In this document: one piece after another, positions 14,560 to 27,239 of the stretch
Layout of the letters: every line of letters begins with the position of its first letter
Position numbering within the stretch: position 1 is the first letter of the stretch
Assembly: GCA_022393335.1 (NCBI GenBank)
Contig: JAJEKB010020536.1
Span: 34,143 to 98,142 of the forward strand
Direction: 5' to 3'
Origin: Macrotrachela quadricornifera
Lineage: Eukaryota; Rotifera; Eurotatoria; Philodinida; Philodinidae
Length of the DNA: 64,000 nt
Program-made: the position numbers and the translations under genes
Notes under the pieces: model-generated
What the model was told of the DNA's origin: nothing
What the model saw: the letters and a program-made list of their open reading frames with translations, nothing else
Database searches by the model: none

Positions 14560-16535
14560 AGAAATTCCATGATCATCGCACAAGCACAACTAAGATTTGT
14601 AATTCTCTGTGCTTTGTTTTTTTTTTTGTTTAACTTTCATTCACGAAGTTTGAGCGGAAATATTGATCTCAGATCAGCAATCATACAATACAGAGACCAT
14701 CGAAAAATAATTAAACGATATATTTAACGTAAGGAAAGTTAGCAGCGTATTCGAGTTTTTCTTGCTGATACTTGTTCCTCGATTTTGAAAGAGCCCTCTA
14801 ATTGCTTGGGATCATAATTGGTTGGGTTGCATGGAATATTTAATTCTGGATCGAATGATATTCGTTTTAGTACGGATCATCGATCAGAACCTAATGGTTT
14901 TGTATAAAACATTAATTTTTTGTTTATATTATAGAGGTTTTGAATGAATTTTAACTGAATTTTTTTGAATAATGATAGGTAATTTGTATTGATAAAGTTA
15001 TTGCTTTATCTCTTATTTTTAGTGGTTGTTGAATGAATGTGTTAGGTTAGGAGCACATGCATTAAGAAATAATATATATGATCTACACTATCGCTTCAAT
15101 AATATAAATCCTCAGAATTGTTACAATGATAATCGTCGAGTTTGTATATATTTCTCTCTCTACGTCTTAAAAAATTAACCGTACATGGTGAACTTTGAAA
15201 ATAAAAATATTCATTCGTTCGCCCTATGATAAATTAAATGAACTATTCTCTTGATATTAATATCACTTACTAGTTTCGTTCCATGTGGATCTTTTTTATC
15301 TATTTGAAAATAACTAAAGAGTATTTGTATTTCAGAACTTTCCTTCTTACTTCAGCTAGCTACGTGTTTATGTTCTGTGACGCTAAAAGTATCCACAAGT
15401 ATGCAAGTATATTGAGATTATTTTAATAAACTCTTACTGCAGAGACTAAAACCAATTATATCTAATTCTCTTGCTCATAATAGTTATACCGAACTCTTGT
15501 TTTTCACTCTAGAACTTCCTTCACAAATGTCACCATTCTATGTAGAATTAAGTTTTACATCGATCCCCCGCAATTAGAAAGCCATTCCAAGTCGAGAAGT
15601 GAAAATCACCAAGAAAGACTCGAATTCGCTGCTAATTTTCCTTTCGTTATATTTATCAAAGAATTTTGCTCATGCGTCATCAGACAATCAATAAAAATCA
15701 GAATTACACAATACATTGCGATTTCACTCCAAGATAATATTCATGATTCAATTTTGTCACAATTGATGTATAAAAAAATCTGTTATGCATAAAAATGAGA
15801 GTGTCATAAAATGAATAATTGAGACGAAAAAGAAAAATAATAGAATATTTATTTTATCTCAGTCTTTTTCTACCATTTTAGGTTCTCTCATTTTTTAAAT
15901 TAAAAACATTTTTATCATAAAGAAATAAGACGTCTATCGTCAAAGTTGTTTACAACGCACAGGTATGCTTACTATTTTATCCGTATATATGTTCTTGACC
16001 GAGAACACTTCGTAGAAAGTAGCTTTTAAGCTATGGAGAGCGTCCCAAAGATAGAAATAAGGGCAAAATGAGTTGACTTCTTCACGCTTAACAAGTCCGT
16101 ATAAGAATTACAAGCCCTGCAATAGTCTAGATCATCATATTCAGTCTTTGTCATAGCTGACTTACCGAAAGTGATATGGAATATTTGTAAGATAAATGTT
16201 AGAGAGCACTCTAACAATTCTCAAACACATAATTCTTCTCTTTGTGTATCAGTTGGTCAGTGTGTGTATGTGTGCGTACGTTCTTTTTCCTTCTCTCTGT
16301 TCGATATTGATCATCTGGGTCAATTCTTTTTTCTTTTCTTTTCTGTGAGGATTAGTAAATTCTCTCGTTCTTTCTTATTGATCGTTTTTTACCTCTCTAT
16401 TCCTATGCAAACAAGAAGAAGATATATGGCCCCATCTTCTTCTTTAGTATTAACCTAATTTCAAAAGGGAGATGCACCCATCCTTCTCCTTCTTGGCGTT
16501 GTGTTTTCTTCTTTTTCATCACGTAATCATCTATT
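14560..16535. other. Intergenic, nothing recognised
   Basis: AT-rich sequence after the Hsp70 relic. Short ORFs around 16026-16458 on both strands overlap each other and show no family features. Pyrimidine-rich patches near 16270-16390. Nothing else supported. Confidence 0.4.
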
Positions 16536-16559
16536 TTGTGTACTATAAAAAGGGAATCT

Positions 16560-17589
16560 TTTTTGAATAAAATCAATCTATTCATCGAAAAGTCTCATCT
16601 TCATCTGGCCAATTGTACAGAGAAGACTCTCTGTAACAATCATATCCACTTGTCGTTACTTTGGATCGATAATAATGTTAGAATATTTTCTGACGATCAT
16701 CAACAAACATTGTTGCAATTTCACACGCTCGTGCCTTCTGCCGAGTTCAATTCAGACCTTGAAGAAGCCATCTCAAGCATTAATTGCGTCATGTAGGATG
16801 ACAAAAAACTTTTGATTGTCTTTTCTGACTAAAAGGCATCACTTCTATTTCATTATCTGACTTATTACGACTCAAACAACGATATTAGTTCATTATTCAT
16901 CTACTGTAATAATCAGAACGCTTATCAAAACTTGGAACACAACAAACTGATCGGCATTTTTAACAATCTAAAAATTCTTCTTGAATCCATTCTTGCAAGA
17001 ATGTTTGCCATATTAACTGAAAAAATGAAAATACCAGTAATTCTTTTTGATCAAGAGCAAACCTAATCCCAAATAGTTCCTGCAGTTACATTAACACGCA
17101 TTTGGCATCAAATTTTGCTCAAAGTTCTTCAAAATTTACCTCGAGATGAACAAGCGAAACGAGATATGATTAAGAAGGCTCAGGAATATTATGTTGGTCT
17201 AAGCAAAGAACTCTTGCAAATCGATCATTTTACCCAGCATATATACTACCAGCTTCGCCGTATAATAGTACGCTGCTGATTCTTTCACTCACAAATTGAT
17301 TAACAAAACATTGTATAGCATAACCATCAATCTTCTATAAGCCTTTTGTTTCTTCATCAACGACCTCAGTGCAGAAATCAAACAGGAATATATCAAAGAA
17401 CAAAAATTGTACCGAACTGATGTCTCAAAAATTATAAGGAGCTCAAATTCTGTCTTTAAATTGTTCATCGGACAACAACTACCACGAATCGAACTACAAA
17501 AACTAGAACAGAGTGTAGACAGCATTATTGCGATTAATAGTTTCTTTTTCACTTTGAGTAAATTGATGTCAGCCAAATGTACAAGTTAA
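16560..17589 (+). pseudogene. Bdelloid-type ADP-ribosyltransferase family pseudogene
   Basis: Broken plus-strand pieces follow the order of a protein family abundant in bdelloid rotifers that carries a C-terminal arginine-type ADP-ribosyltransferase fold, often followed by TPRs. Visible pieces: LLWIDNNV near 16660; KKLLIVFSD near 16804; ISSLFIYCNNQNAYQNLE near 16880; VILFDQEQ; FWHQILLKVL-like and RDMIKKAQEYY near 17165; INKTLYSI; and a final ORF (17407-17589) with FIGQQLPRIELQKLEQS and IIAINSFFFT, matching the start of the transferase fold. Several stops and frameshifts separate them. The sequence ends before the catalytic core and TPRs, so no enzyme is expected. The family call rests on remembered pattern and needs a profile search. 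Confidence 0.6.
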
Positions 17590-18600
17590 ACAAAGGTGTG
17601 TGTATTTTTAAGAAATTTCTGAAAGCTTGCATTTCAAGTAGTTAGTAGTTATCGAGTAATCATTATACTCTCGAGTTTCGACTGAATTTTTAATGTCAGT
17701 AGATGGTCGAATTGTGAAGAAGCTCGTTTTATAAAATAAACGATGTATGTTCAGATCTCATATCTCAAATAAGCTTTCTGCATGTTGATGCATGATTATT
17801 TCCTTAAGCATAAGTCTAAAATAGTTTCTTTTTTTTACCAATAGATAGAGGCATTTAGAAAAGTGCACATAATGCGCCTTCATCTTCTCTTTCTAATGAT
17901 GAGAACTGCAGTTCTCTATCTTGTTTCTGTCAAACATTATTCGAAAAATACTTATGAACATTGATGCTACCATCACATACGTAAAAGAAATTATTATGAT
18001 ATCAGTTGAATAATAATCAAATAGTATAGAAAAGTAAAGCGGAATATACTCTATTTATTGGTAGAAAAAGAAACGTCTTTAGACCTCTGCTTGAGGAAAT
18101 AAGGTTTCTCACTTACTACTTTTGGATTCTCCCGGATAACAGCAATTTGAGAGACCAATCATAGCGTAGAGATTATTAAAAGTATCAGTTGAGAAAAAGA
18201 TTCTTCTTAATGCATTATCATTTTAGAGTTATCTTCATTACATCAGATAGTTATTTTTAAGCACTGTACTTATACAGAAATAGAATAATCAAATGCTTGA
18301 CATAAAATTTATTCATAGACAGCTGTTGATATTATTGAGATCGGCTAAATATTTCAGACGAAAAAGATGATTTCTTTTTCAGATAACAAATAAAAAATTC
18401 GATATTCCTTTGTTTTTTATTTGGTATTTCAATGTTTAATTATTCTATTCTTCTGGTTTTTCATTGATATGCCATCAACGGTAAGAAAATCAATGTAATC
18501 ATGATAACTCTAAAAAGACAATACGTAGGAAAGAATATTTTTAGATATTTGCTATTCTTAATAAGCTCTACGTCATGAATACAATCTCATCTCAAATATG
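17590..18600. repeat. Relic of the TIR-element family in intergenic DNA
   Basis: About 17875-18145 matches one arm of the 13299-14246 element: CTTCATCTTCTCTTTCTAA, GAACTGCAGTTCTCTATCTT, ATTCGAAAAATACTTA, ATAATCAAATAGTATAGAAA, then CTACTTTTGGAT. Only one arm is clear, so the copy is solo or decayed. The rest (17590-17870 and 18150-18600) is AT-rich with no gene seen. Confidence 0.5.
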
Positions 18601-18910
18601 AAATGTAATATCAATAATTTTCGATGGAATTTCATTTTTTTTTTCTTTATTTATCTAAAATTAGGTTAAGAGTGACAATGCAAACCTTGTATGTAATTTT
18701 AGTACAAAATTAACGAAATACTTTTCTATTTAATTCATTTTTTTTGGAGAAAATAGTTAAGTACATTAAGAAAGCGTTGAAGCAGTATCGAATTTCTATT
18801 TAGAAGAAGATTATATCATGCGCTTCGTCATTTTGAATGATACAAAAAACACCACCTGTCTATATAATATTAAAAAGTAAATGATACTATCACGATTCTA
18901 TTCCATTTCA

Positions 18911-21900
18911 ATGCAAGCTATGATGACAACAGCCATTCATTATTTTGCTTTTCTTCTTTTCAGGTAATTATAATGTTTTTTTTATTTTCCTATTCATCTA
19001 ATCATCAACAATTTTTGTTTAAGCCTCACAGGTTTGATTTTATTTCCTTTTATATGTTCTACTATCACTCGAGTATGTCCATAGTTCAAGTAAGATCACA
19101 AATATGCCATGATATGTCTCAATATGATAGATGTTCAACGAATAGTGCTTGTGCTTGTTTTCATATGATGGGTGCTGATGACACTGGTGTTTGTGGTTTT
19201 CTTTGGAAATCTTGTTCTGAGCTAGTATCATGTGATCATCCAAACAATCTTTGCTATGAGCCTGATCATATATGTGTTCGACATCCTCGATGTCAAGATC
19301 TTCCTGTTTGCTATCCAATATCGATGATCGATAAACGCATCTGTCCACCCATAACAAGTAAGGAAATAAACTATGATCTACATATCCGAAAGAATCTTTT
19401 AGGAACATGAAACTAAATAATTTCGTCAAATTTTTTCCCGCATTTTTTTTTCGAGTCCTAACTATTCATGACTGTAGGATATCTCATAATTAAAAAGGAT
19501 TCTGTACATAGTTTCTCCAAGAAAAGGCATTTTGGATCTTAAATGGGCAAAGTCAAATATGATCAGAATTTTATCTAAAATCTTTTAGTAATTTAATTAT
19601 CAGTATCGTCATAAGATCTGCAACTGATCTAGTTTCGAATCTTAACAAAAGCAGATAAAACGATTTCATGGAGGTTTCACCTTGTTTCTATCAAGAAAAT
19701 GTCTAAAAATTTGTAAACTTCTGAAGTTTAACAAGTTTCGATAACAATATGAAATAAGATATTCATGGTGATAAACGAGTTCTAATTATGCTAGAAGCCT
19801 AACAATTTAGAACTCTATAGACTTTTATCCATTAGATGCAGCTTGAAAATTCATTAAATTATAATGTTAAAATATCATTCTAGTTATTACATTAGTTTTC
19901 TAATAAAAAATCAATTATTCATAAGAGACAAATTCCTCAGTAAAAATTGTAGTCAATTCAAATTATATGTGAAAATAGATTCAAATCACAATTTTTAACT
20001 AAATATTTCATTTTCTGAATTTTTCTTAAAATAAATTATTTTTCCATACAATTCAATTTTAATTTAAAATTTCAAGTACTGAAGATTAAAGCTACATCTA
20101 ATAACATAGCACATCCAACTGAATAAGGTGATCGATTTTTAAATTAATTTCGAGATCTTGTGATAATTCTGCCAACATCTTTGTTATTTCATGGCGACAA
20201 GTTTCTTTCATGATTCTTCGATTTTGGAAACCTATTTTTGATCTAAATAACAGTGGTAAATTGTTCAGATTCTTAATAAAATCTTCTTTTAAATCCTATT
20301 AGTATCTTGATATTCTGCAGTTACACACTTTTCTCGTTTCTAGAGAAATGTAGCGAGTTTTTGCTCTGAACGCTATTGTACAGAAAGCTTTATCATTATA
20401 AACGTTTTTTGAAAGAAAAAATTCGTTTTTCTGACCTTTTCATAACGTTGCTCTATTTTGAAATTTTGCTTAGACTTCTTTTAAAACTTTCATTTACTGA
20501 GCTCTATATTTCATCGTATATCTCACCCAAAACTGTCAGCTCTGTTTATATCAATGCTTTATAATAATAAATATTCATGAATACTATAGCTGGAACGCTG
20601 AATACAACTACAATTGCGCCTACAATAACCACGACAATCACAACCGCTGCTCAACATAAAGGTAAGATTTAAAATAACGCTCACTAAATGTTACTGCTAA
20701 ATCAAATGAATGTAGCTGTTTTATATTTTCGCTCTCTCTCTACATCTTACTAAAGATTACATTAAAAGGATTATGTTCTTGAAATGAACAATTCAATCTT
20801 TATAATAGGAAAAAACAGAGCATGTCAAATTTCTTTTTTTTTTGGAAATGCAAATTTTTCACTCTCTTTGTATAATTTGCTTTTACAAGCTGGGCACAAC
20901 CTCAAAATCCCTCACATTAAATATCGATAATGCCATATTTTTATCTTATATGCCTTTGTGGTAAAATGAATTTTATGATTCAACGAAGCACAAAGTAGTC
21001 GAAGGTGAAAGCATAGTCTTCCTATGTATTGAGTTACCACCTATGTCGATTTATACTATACATTTAAACTGAAAAAATGAGAACAATTCTAAAAGTTTTC
21101 TTTGTTTTAGTTATGGTATATGTAAAAGGTATCGAAGAAAAAGACACTCTACGATAAGTTTAGGAAAAGAATGATTTTTTCCCCTTCAGTAAAAGTTTTA
21201 GTTGGCGCATCTTTTTTAACTCTAATATAGTTTTGCCTGAAAGAATTATCCGTATTCCTAGTGTACAGTGTATTACATATGTAGGAATATATGGTGTGTG
21301 TGGTGCGGAAGATGTAAAAAGTGAATAAAGTTGTAAATAATCATTTCCAGATCATAAACTCAAAGTCATGATCAAGGGTGAGAATAACACATAGCTTCGT
21401 TGTTTATTTATTTTGATTGTTAGCTAAGTCAATCAAATAACAGCCTTGATCTCATCACGTGATATTTTGAGTAAAAATACTTCTAGTCGAGTTATAAATA
21501 CTATGGATGTTCTGAGCCATTATTTACCAATCACTATTGTTTACGAAGAACAATGTCGTTCTCAAACAGACTTTATTGGAGGTCAAAAGCAAATCGAACA
21601 ACTTTTATTACAGAGATATTTTCGAGCTATCTTCAAATTATGATAATATCAGTTTTATTTCAATTTTCTTGAAACAATTCATACAAGTATCATTCATTTA
21701 TAATATTTATGAATGGATTCCATGCTAAATAAAGAAAGAAAAACTTATTCTTTTCTTAAAACTACAGTATATCTTCTTTATTTATCAGTTTTCTATAAAT
21801 TTTAAATAAAAAACCCTCACTCTCTTATGGAAACTAAACATGTTAGTTTAATTTATCAATTCTTCATGTGAGAAATATTCGTTTTATTTTACTATTACTC

Positions 21901-22906
21901 AAACAATATTTCTTTCTGCATGATTGCTTTTTTTAACAGTTCAAAGACAATGAAAGATTCGTTTTGCTCATGATGTTTTCTTTTTATTATAGTACCGTTA
22001 CGTGGAAGTTTGACAGATATTCCTTCAAATGCCAGATGGAACACCAATGGCCAGACACTAACAGGATATAATCCACTATTCAATGCTCCATGGGGTTTAT
22101 ATGTAGATAATGATCAAACTGTTTATGTTGCTGATTATTGGAAGCATCGTGTTGTGGCATGGAAATCCGGTGAGACAGATGGACAAATAGTAGCTGGTGG
22201 AAATGGAGAAGGAAATGGTGCTAATCAATTGGATAGACCAACAGATGTGATTGTAGATGAAGAGACAGATAGTCTTATTATTTGTGATTACTGGAATAAT
22301 AGAGTGGTTAGATGGCCTCGTCAAAATGGAACAAGTGGAGAAACAATTATCTCTGATGTTCCTTGATGGGGTTTGACAATGGATGAAAATAAATCTATAT
22401 ATGTCGCTAGTTATTCCAAGCATGAAGTAAGACGATATCGAATGGGTGAATCACAAGGAACAGTAGTCGCAGGTGGTAATGGACAAGGAAATCGTCTTGA
22501 TCAACTCGATTATCCCACTTTCATATTTGTTGATCGAGAACATTCAGTATTTGTAACTGATGGAGGAAATCACCGTGTAACGAAATGGATAGAAGGTGCA
22601 AAAGAAGGTATTATTGTTGCTGGTGGACAAGAAAAAGGAAATAATTTGACACAATTGTCTCATCCTCAAGGAATTGTAGTTGATCAATTGGGTACTGTTT
22701 ATGTCGCTGATGGATGGAATCATCGAATTGTTCGTTGGCCTCAAGGAGCAATACAAGGAGATATTATTGCTGGTGGAAATGGTGATGGAGCAAAAGCAAA
22801 TCAACTCAATTGGCCTGAGGGATTGTCATTTGATCAAAATGGAAATCTCTATGTTGTTGATCGGGCAAACATACGAATACAAAAGTTTGCAATTGAAATG
22901 CCATGA
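18911..22906 (+). pseudogene. Cys-rich/Thr-rich/NHL secreted protein, copy A, UGA at codon 275
   Basis: Four exons, 18911-18963, 19032-19357, 20590-20661 and 21993-22906, join in phase (introns 68, 1232 and 1331 nt) into 455 codons. Order: hydrophobic leader (MQAMMTTAIHYFAFLLF), a Cys-rich extracellular module of about 80 residues (CHDMSQYDRCS, CACFHMMGADDTGVCGF, CRDxxVCYP-like end), a Thr-rich linker (TTTIAPTITTTITT), then a six-bladed NHL beta-propeller with VAGGNGxGNxxxQLxxP repeats. A single TGA (22364-22366) replaces the Cys found in copy B (DIPCWGL) and in the third NHL gene (TLCQGL). Everything else is open, so this is a very recent null, a sequencing error or, least likely, recoding. 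A TATA-like TATATAATATT lies about 50 bp upstream of the ATG. Probably secreted; ligand unknown. Confidence 0.75.
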
Positions 22907-23040
22907 AATTAAATGATCAATAAACCTTATTTATTTCACCTATTAATTATTTTTTAACTGATTTCTTGCTTCATCTTAAAGAAATAAAAGAATGAATATA
23001 AATGGATATACACATATACTCTAACATGCAACCAGGAAAT

Positions 23041-23300
23041 TCCTAGTCGTGGAATGTACCAAAGCCAACATCAGCAAGATAGTGCACTTACATAAGGATC
23101 TTTCCATTGTTTTCTCAAACAAATAAAGACCCTCTCTTGGTCTATTGAACGCAAAGTATATGTGTTGATTCAGCACTAAAACAGAAGTTCAATAATAGGA
23201 AAGACAAGAAAGCATTCGTCCTCGAAAAAAATAGATATCTCAGGGTAGAAATACCTATATGACTCTTTCTATGCCAATGTAACAATAGCATATTTATTTT
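23041..23300. repeat. GCAACCAGG repeat, 3' edge of block A (empty site)
   Basis: Matches about 49311-50090 of block B once the insertion there is removed. At 23138-23147 it reads CTATTGAACG where block B has GATTTAA-element-TTAACG. The block A site therefore shows the target before insertion. Confidence 0.7.
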
Positions 23301-23938
23301 TAAAGCAAACAAGTAACATTCGTCGATTATCGATTGACTTGATCCTAGACTGAAAGAATAGAGATCTGGGGTATAATTGCCCATAGATGTGAACGGAGGT
23401 TCAATATGTTTGGTTGTATGTAACAGAATAACTTGGCTGTAGTATTCATCTGGTAGGTATAGTTGCGACAGTCGTAAAGGAGATCATAAAGATCACCGCG
23501 TCATCATGATTTAAACTAATCTATCAGTACTGATTAAAAATAACGGTTATTGTTAAATTATTTATTTTGATTAGTTTATTATTCAATGCTATATCAACAA
23601 CTAGATGCTTTATCGATAAATTACAATTTTACAAGATTTTTAATCAATACTGGTAAATTAATTTAAATCGTAGTGATTAGATGATTATTATAGTCTTGCC
23701 CATGTTTATTTGAACTAGTTTCGAATGATCATTTTGACCGCGTTACCGATAGATGGACAAGCTGACAGACAGACACAGGTGAATTTCATTTTCTAGACCC
23801 TATCCTTTCAGTCTAGGGAATAAATAAATTAGTTAATAAATAAATTATTAACCTATAAACTAATAAGAAATTGCTTAGTAAATTAGTAATTAATTCATTA
23901 ATAATTCATTAGTTAGGTAATCAATTAAGGGGGGCCCC

Positions 23939-24839
23939 CCCCTCAGAAAAATGTTTTTTTCGAAAATAACTCAATATTGAATTTTTAGTTTAGGAAGATG
24001 CGCCGAAATTTCCTCTTTCAGAATATGTATGGTTTTTCGAAAAATGGCTAGGTTTCAAAAGACTTATCAAAAAAAATTTCTACCCTACTACTCTGTTTTC
24101 CTAGAAATTTTTATGGTTCTCACGTTTTGAAAAACTGCTTGTTGTTCCATATAACCGCATTGCATATAACATTTTTTTATATCAAGTATGATAGATGGCG
24201 TTAGCTTATTCGCTTGTTACGCGCTTTCAAAAAGTCCATTGACATATATTGAAAATATACCATGTAAACATGCTTTTCGGGATTTGGCTGTAAAAATCCA
24301 TTTCTAAAACTTCTTTTGCGTTTTTCTCAAAATCAATTTTTTCGACCATACCGTTTACGCGGGCAAGGATTTCTCAATAACGACTCAATAAAGAAAAGAT
24401 AATTTTTTTTTGTTGAATAGAGGACAGTTAGGGCTAGATCCTCACGTTCTCCGATTTTTGAATTTCTCTTTTGCTGAAATAAAAAACTTAGATATATCAT
24501 TTTGATGAGCGCTTTGAATTTGAACATTTTGCGACAAAGTGTTTTTAAAAATCAAACAAAGGGAAATTCGAAAATCAGAGATCGTGAGGATCTGGCCCTA
24601 AGGCCACTCTACAATTTAAAAACCACCCCGACATGATTAGCTAATATTTTTATATCGAAAACCTTGCCCGCGTGGAGGGTACTTTTGACCAATAAATTGA
24701 CTGTAACTCATTCGTTTCTCAGAGATTTGAGGAGATATTTTAACCACAGTCTCCTCTAGCCAAGACTAACATTCTCTGAAATTTTCGTTGAAATCGGATG
24801 AGAAATAACAAAGTTCGGTGGTGAGGGGGGGGGCCCCCC
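23939..24839. mobile_element. TTAA-flanked element with GGGGGGCCCCCC ends, copy 1
   Basis: 901 bp between TTAA at 23935-23938 and TTAA at 24840-24843. TIRs are about 20 bp, GGGGGGCCCCCCCCTCA and its complement, themselves near-palindromic and very GC-rich in an AT-rich setting. No transposase. TTAA targeting is the mark of piggyBac-type elements. A second copy is at 49436-49931. Confidence 0.8.
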
Positions 24840-24843
24840 TTAA

Positions 24844-25860
24844 TAAATCTATTTTGTTGGTTAATAAGTTGACTAACCCTTTGGGGACCGTGAGAGATAC
24901 ATTGTCCCACCTATTATTCAGTAGATAAAATGTTTTGTCTACATTAAACTGTTATACTCTTTAAGATGAATAGATGATTCGCCTGCCACCTCACGCAAGT
25001 CTTTTCTCTCTTTGTTTCTGTCTTATAAATCCTTCTCAGACGTCCTCTTTCTTTCTACTACTGTATATTGCCGTATAATTTCTTCCTCTTTTCTCTCGAT
25101 ACATTCTCATGAGGTTTTTATCTGATCATATTGAGTCAAATACAACAGCTTCATTGAAAAACCATTTTTCGATTGAAAAAAACAATTCAATCCTCAGAGG
25201 GTTAATAAATTAAGCGTTAATCATTCATCTAATGATTAGATATTCATATTGACCCTTTTAGTACTCCCTGATGCGTACCTCTATTCTTTAGAAAGATATC
25301 GGCTTCTACGAGCGTAACGCAACGATGTTTTGGCAAGATTATATTTAACTTTTCTCATAGATCAACAACCTTAGGAAGGTTGTTTATTTATTGTAAGATG
25401 TATCTCGGAGCTCTATGCAAGTACTTCAAGAAATAAGCTCGTTTGAAAGAGCTGTTTGAAATGATTGATAAAATACATGTCGTAACATGATGACGATAAA
25501 AAGACAAAATGTTGATGGTACTGTGCTTGTTGGCTACTTTTCTGCGAATCTATGCTACAACAAAAGAAACATTTATTTGATGTTTTGTAGCTCATATCTT
25601 GGTGTTTTTAAAGGTAAAATTAATTTCGCAAATAAATAATTTGCTCTGCCACAAAGTCGATTTAATCAAAGTAACGCGATGAAGCTAATTTTTGGAATAA
25701 GTTTTCTTTCTAGATTTGCTTGTTATACATGCATAGCAATGTCAATAGAACATGATCTTATTCTTAAAAACCGATCAAAGAAGTTTCAAATGTTTCATTT
25801 AAAAAAGTAAAAATCTATTTTGCTATACAAATGAAACAATACTATGAGAACAAAACTATC
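24844..25860. other. AT-rich intergenic
   Basis: No supported gene. A short minus ORF (25413-25595) has no recognisable features. Contains an AATAAATTA-rich border and pyrimidine-rich patches at 25000-25100. Confidence 0.4.
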
Positions 25861-25864
25861 TATA

Positions 25865-27235
25865 TCATCTACAACAATCCGAAATGTAAGACACTAAAAG
25901 CTTTTTATCATACATAAAGAGTCCTGTTTTATTCAAATGGAAAAGCGATACTTTTTCGGATTTTGTACTATTGAAATAATATATGTATTCGATTGAATTG
26001 TTAGTCAACGTCTTGATTGAATATATCTTCTTTGTTTCCGATACTAATTTCAGTGATTGGAAAATATTTTCTAATTGTGCTTTGGAATGATCAATCTGAT
26101 GCTGTTCTATTTCAAAGAGTTCGATCGCTGCTGTTTTTGATTGATCAATGCGAGCAGAATCGGTTGCTGATGTACGTCGTTGTTCACTTAATACTGCTAA
26201 ATAAACAAGATGTTTCATCGAACCGCCTACACCATCAACAACTCCAATGACATGCGCTGTGGCTAAGAAACTTCATGAGATCTTGATCTAAACTTTCAAG
26301 TTTTCGAAATATACTGATTGTTGCCGTTTGATGAACACATGAGCCAAAAATGATTCAATTTTTTCTTTCAAGACTACTACACATTCTTTAATTGAACTAC
26401 TAAACTCTTCCTTTTTAGAAAAGTCACCTTTCAATGTTCATTGGCATTATTGAATTTGTTTATTTGAATTAATGATGTTGTTTTGAATTTTTAAATGAAA
26501 GTTATTCAGACGTAATGAACAACGACTAAACATACAGTTCTCACTTTCTTCATCGCAGACTAGAGTTGAGGAAAATGCTCGAAGAGAATTTAAATCAAAA
26601 CAATTAATATGCTTTGATAGAGATTTTAGTAATAAATTCATGTTTTCGTAGTATGAGCACAAACAATTTCGATGAGACATAGAAAATTCAAGAAATACAT
26701 GAATTGGTCGTAATTTACCGAATGAAGTAGCTGACAGACTAACATTTTCATTTTTGTTTTCAGTCAGAAATAATTGATAAACTTCACGGATACTAAATAA
26801 AAAAAAACGTTTCTGTAACGTAACCCGCTGACCATTATTATCATCGACTGTAATACAGTCACGTTTCTTACGCATTTGGTAACTAATATCATCACAATTG
26901 TAAAATTGTGTAATAGAAGTTTTTAATTCGATTGGGGATGATCATTGTTCTCGTTTGTGTTAATTGACTAGTTTTGAAATAACATCAAGTAATTATTCAA
27001 TATAATGAACAACATGATTACGCTTACGTGGATCTTTGGGTAACGACTGTAATATACGTTGAACTGCTTTACTTAATGTTCGACGATATTTATACGTTGA
27101 TGATTGATGATTACTTAAACATTTCGTTTGTAGTTTTTCACAATGCTTTTTTGAATCTTCTTTTTTTATTCCTTCAATTTATCTTTTGATAAATTGATAC
27201 GGTAAAGTTGTTATCGTTCAGCATTGATCTTAGCC
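25865..27235 (-). pseudogene. Relic of a mobile-element-linked gene (DGxGGxxKH family)
   Basis: Minus-strand pieces in order: LSKAVQRILQSLPKDPRKRN (about 27090-27020); KKRDCITVDDNNGQRVTLQKRF, then EVYQLFLTEN, LSATSFGKLRPIHVFLEFS and CLCSYYENMNLLLKSLSKHI (26875-26447); then DGVGGSMKHLVYLAVLSEQR (about 26240-26180) and a C-terminal tail to the stop at 25865. This order (LP.SP.KR, then KFxxLRPxHV, CxCxYHEN, then DGxGGxxKxL) is that of uncharacterised animal proteins I associate with DNA transposons. Frameshifts and stops between pieces (27180-26900, 26440-26250) make it a pseudogene. Function in the source element is unknown. Confidence 0.5.
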
Positions 27236-27239
27236 ATTT

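Larger units (their letters stand above)
18600..23300. repeat. Segmental duplication, block A
   Basis: Aligns in the same orientation with about 41740-50095. Shared parts are the promoter, four exons, all three introns, the 3' flank and a downstream repeat starting GCAACCAGG. Exons are about 95% alike and introns less so. Block A lacks the three insertions found in block B. Confidence 0.85.

Noticed and set aside
16026..16217. Minus ORF with KTEYDDLDYCRACNSYTDL.
   Set aside because: A possible exon, but nothing upstream or downstream joins to it.
22364..22366. UGA in NHL copy A read as selenocysteine.
   Set aside because: Possible but unsupported: no SECIS structure could be seen by eye, and a nonsense change in one of two duplicates is simpler. 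Kept only as a check.
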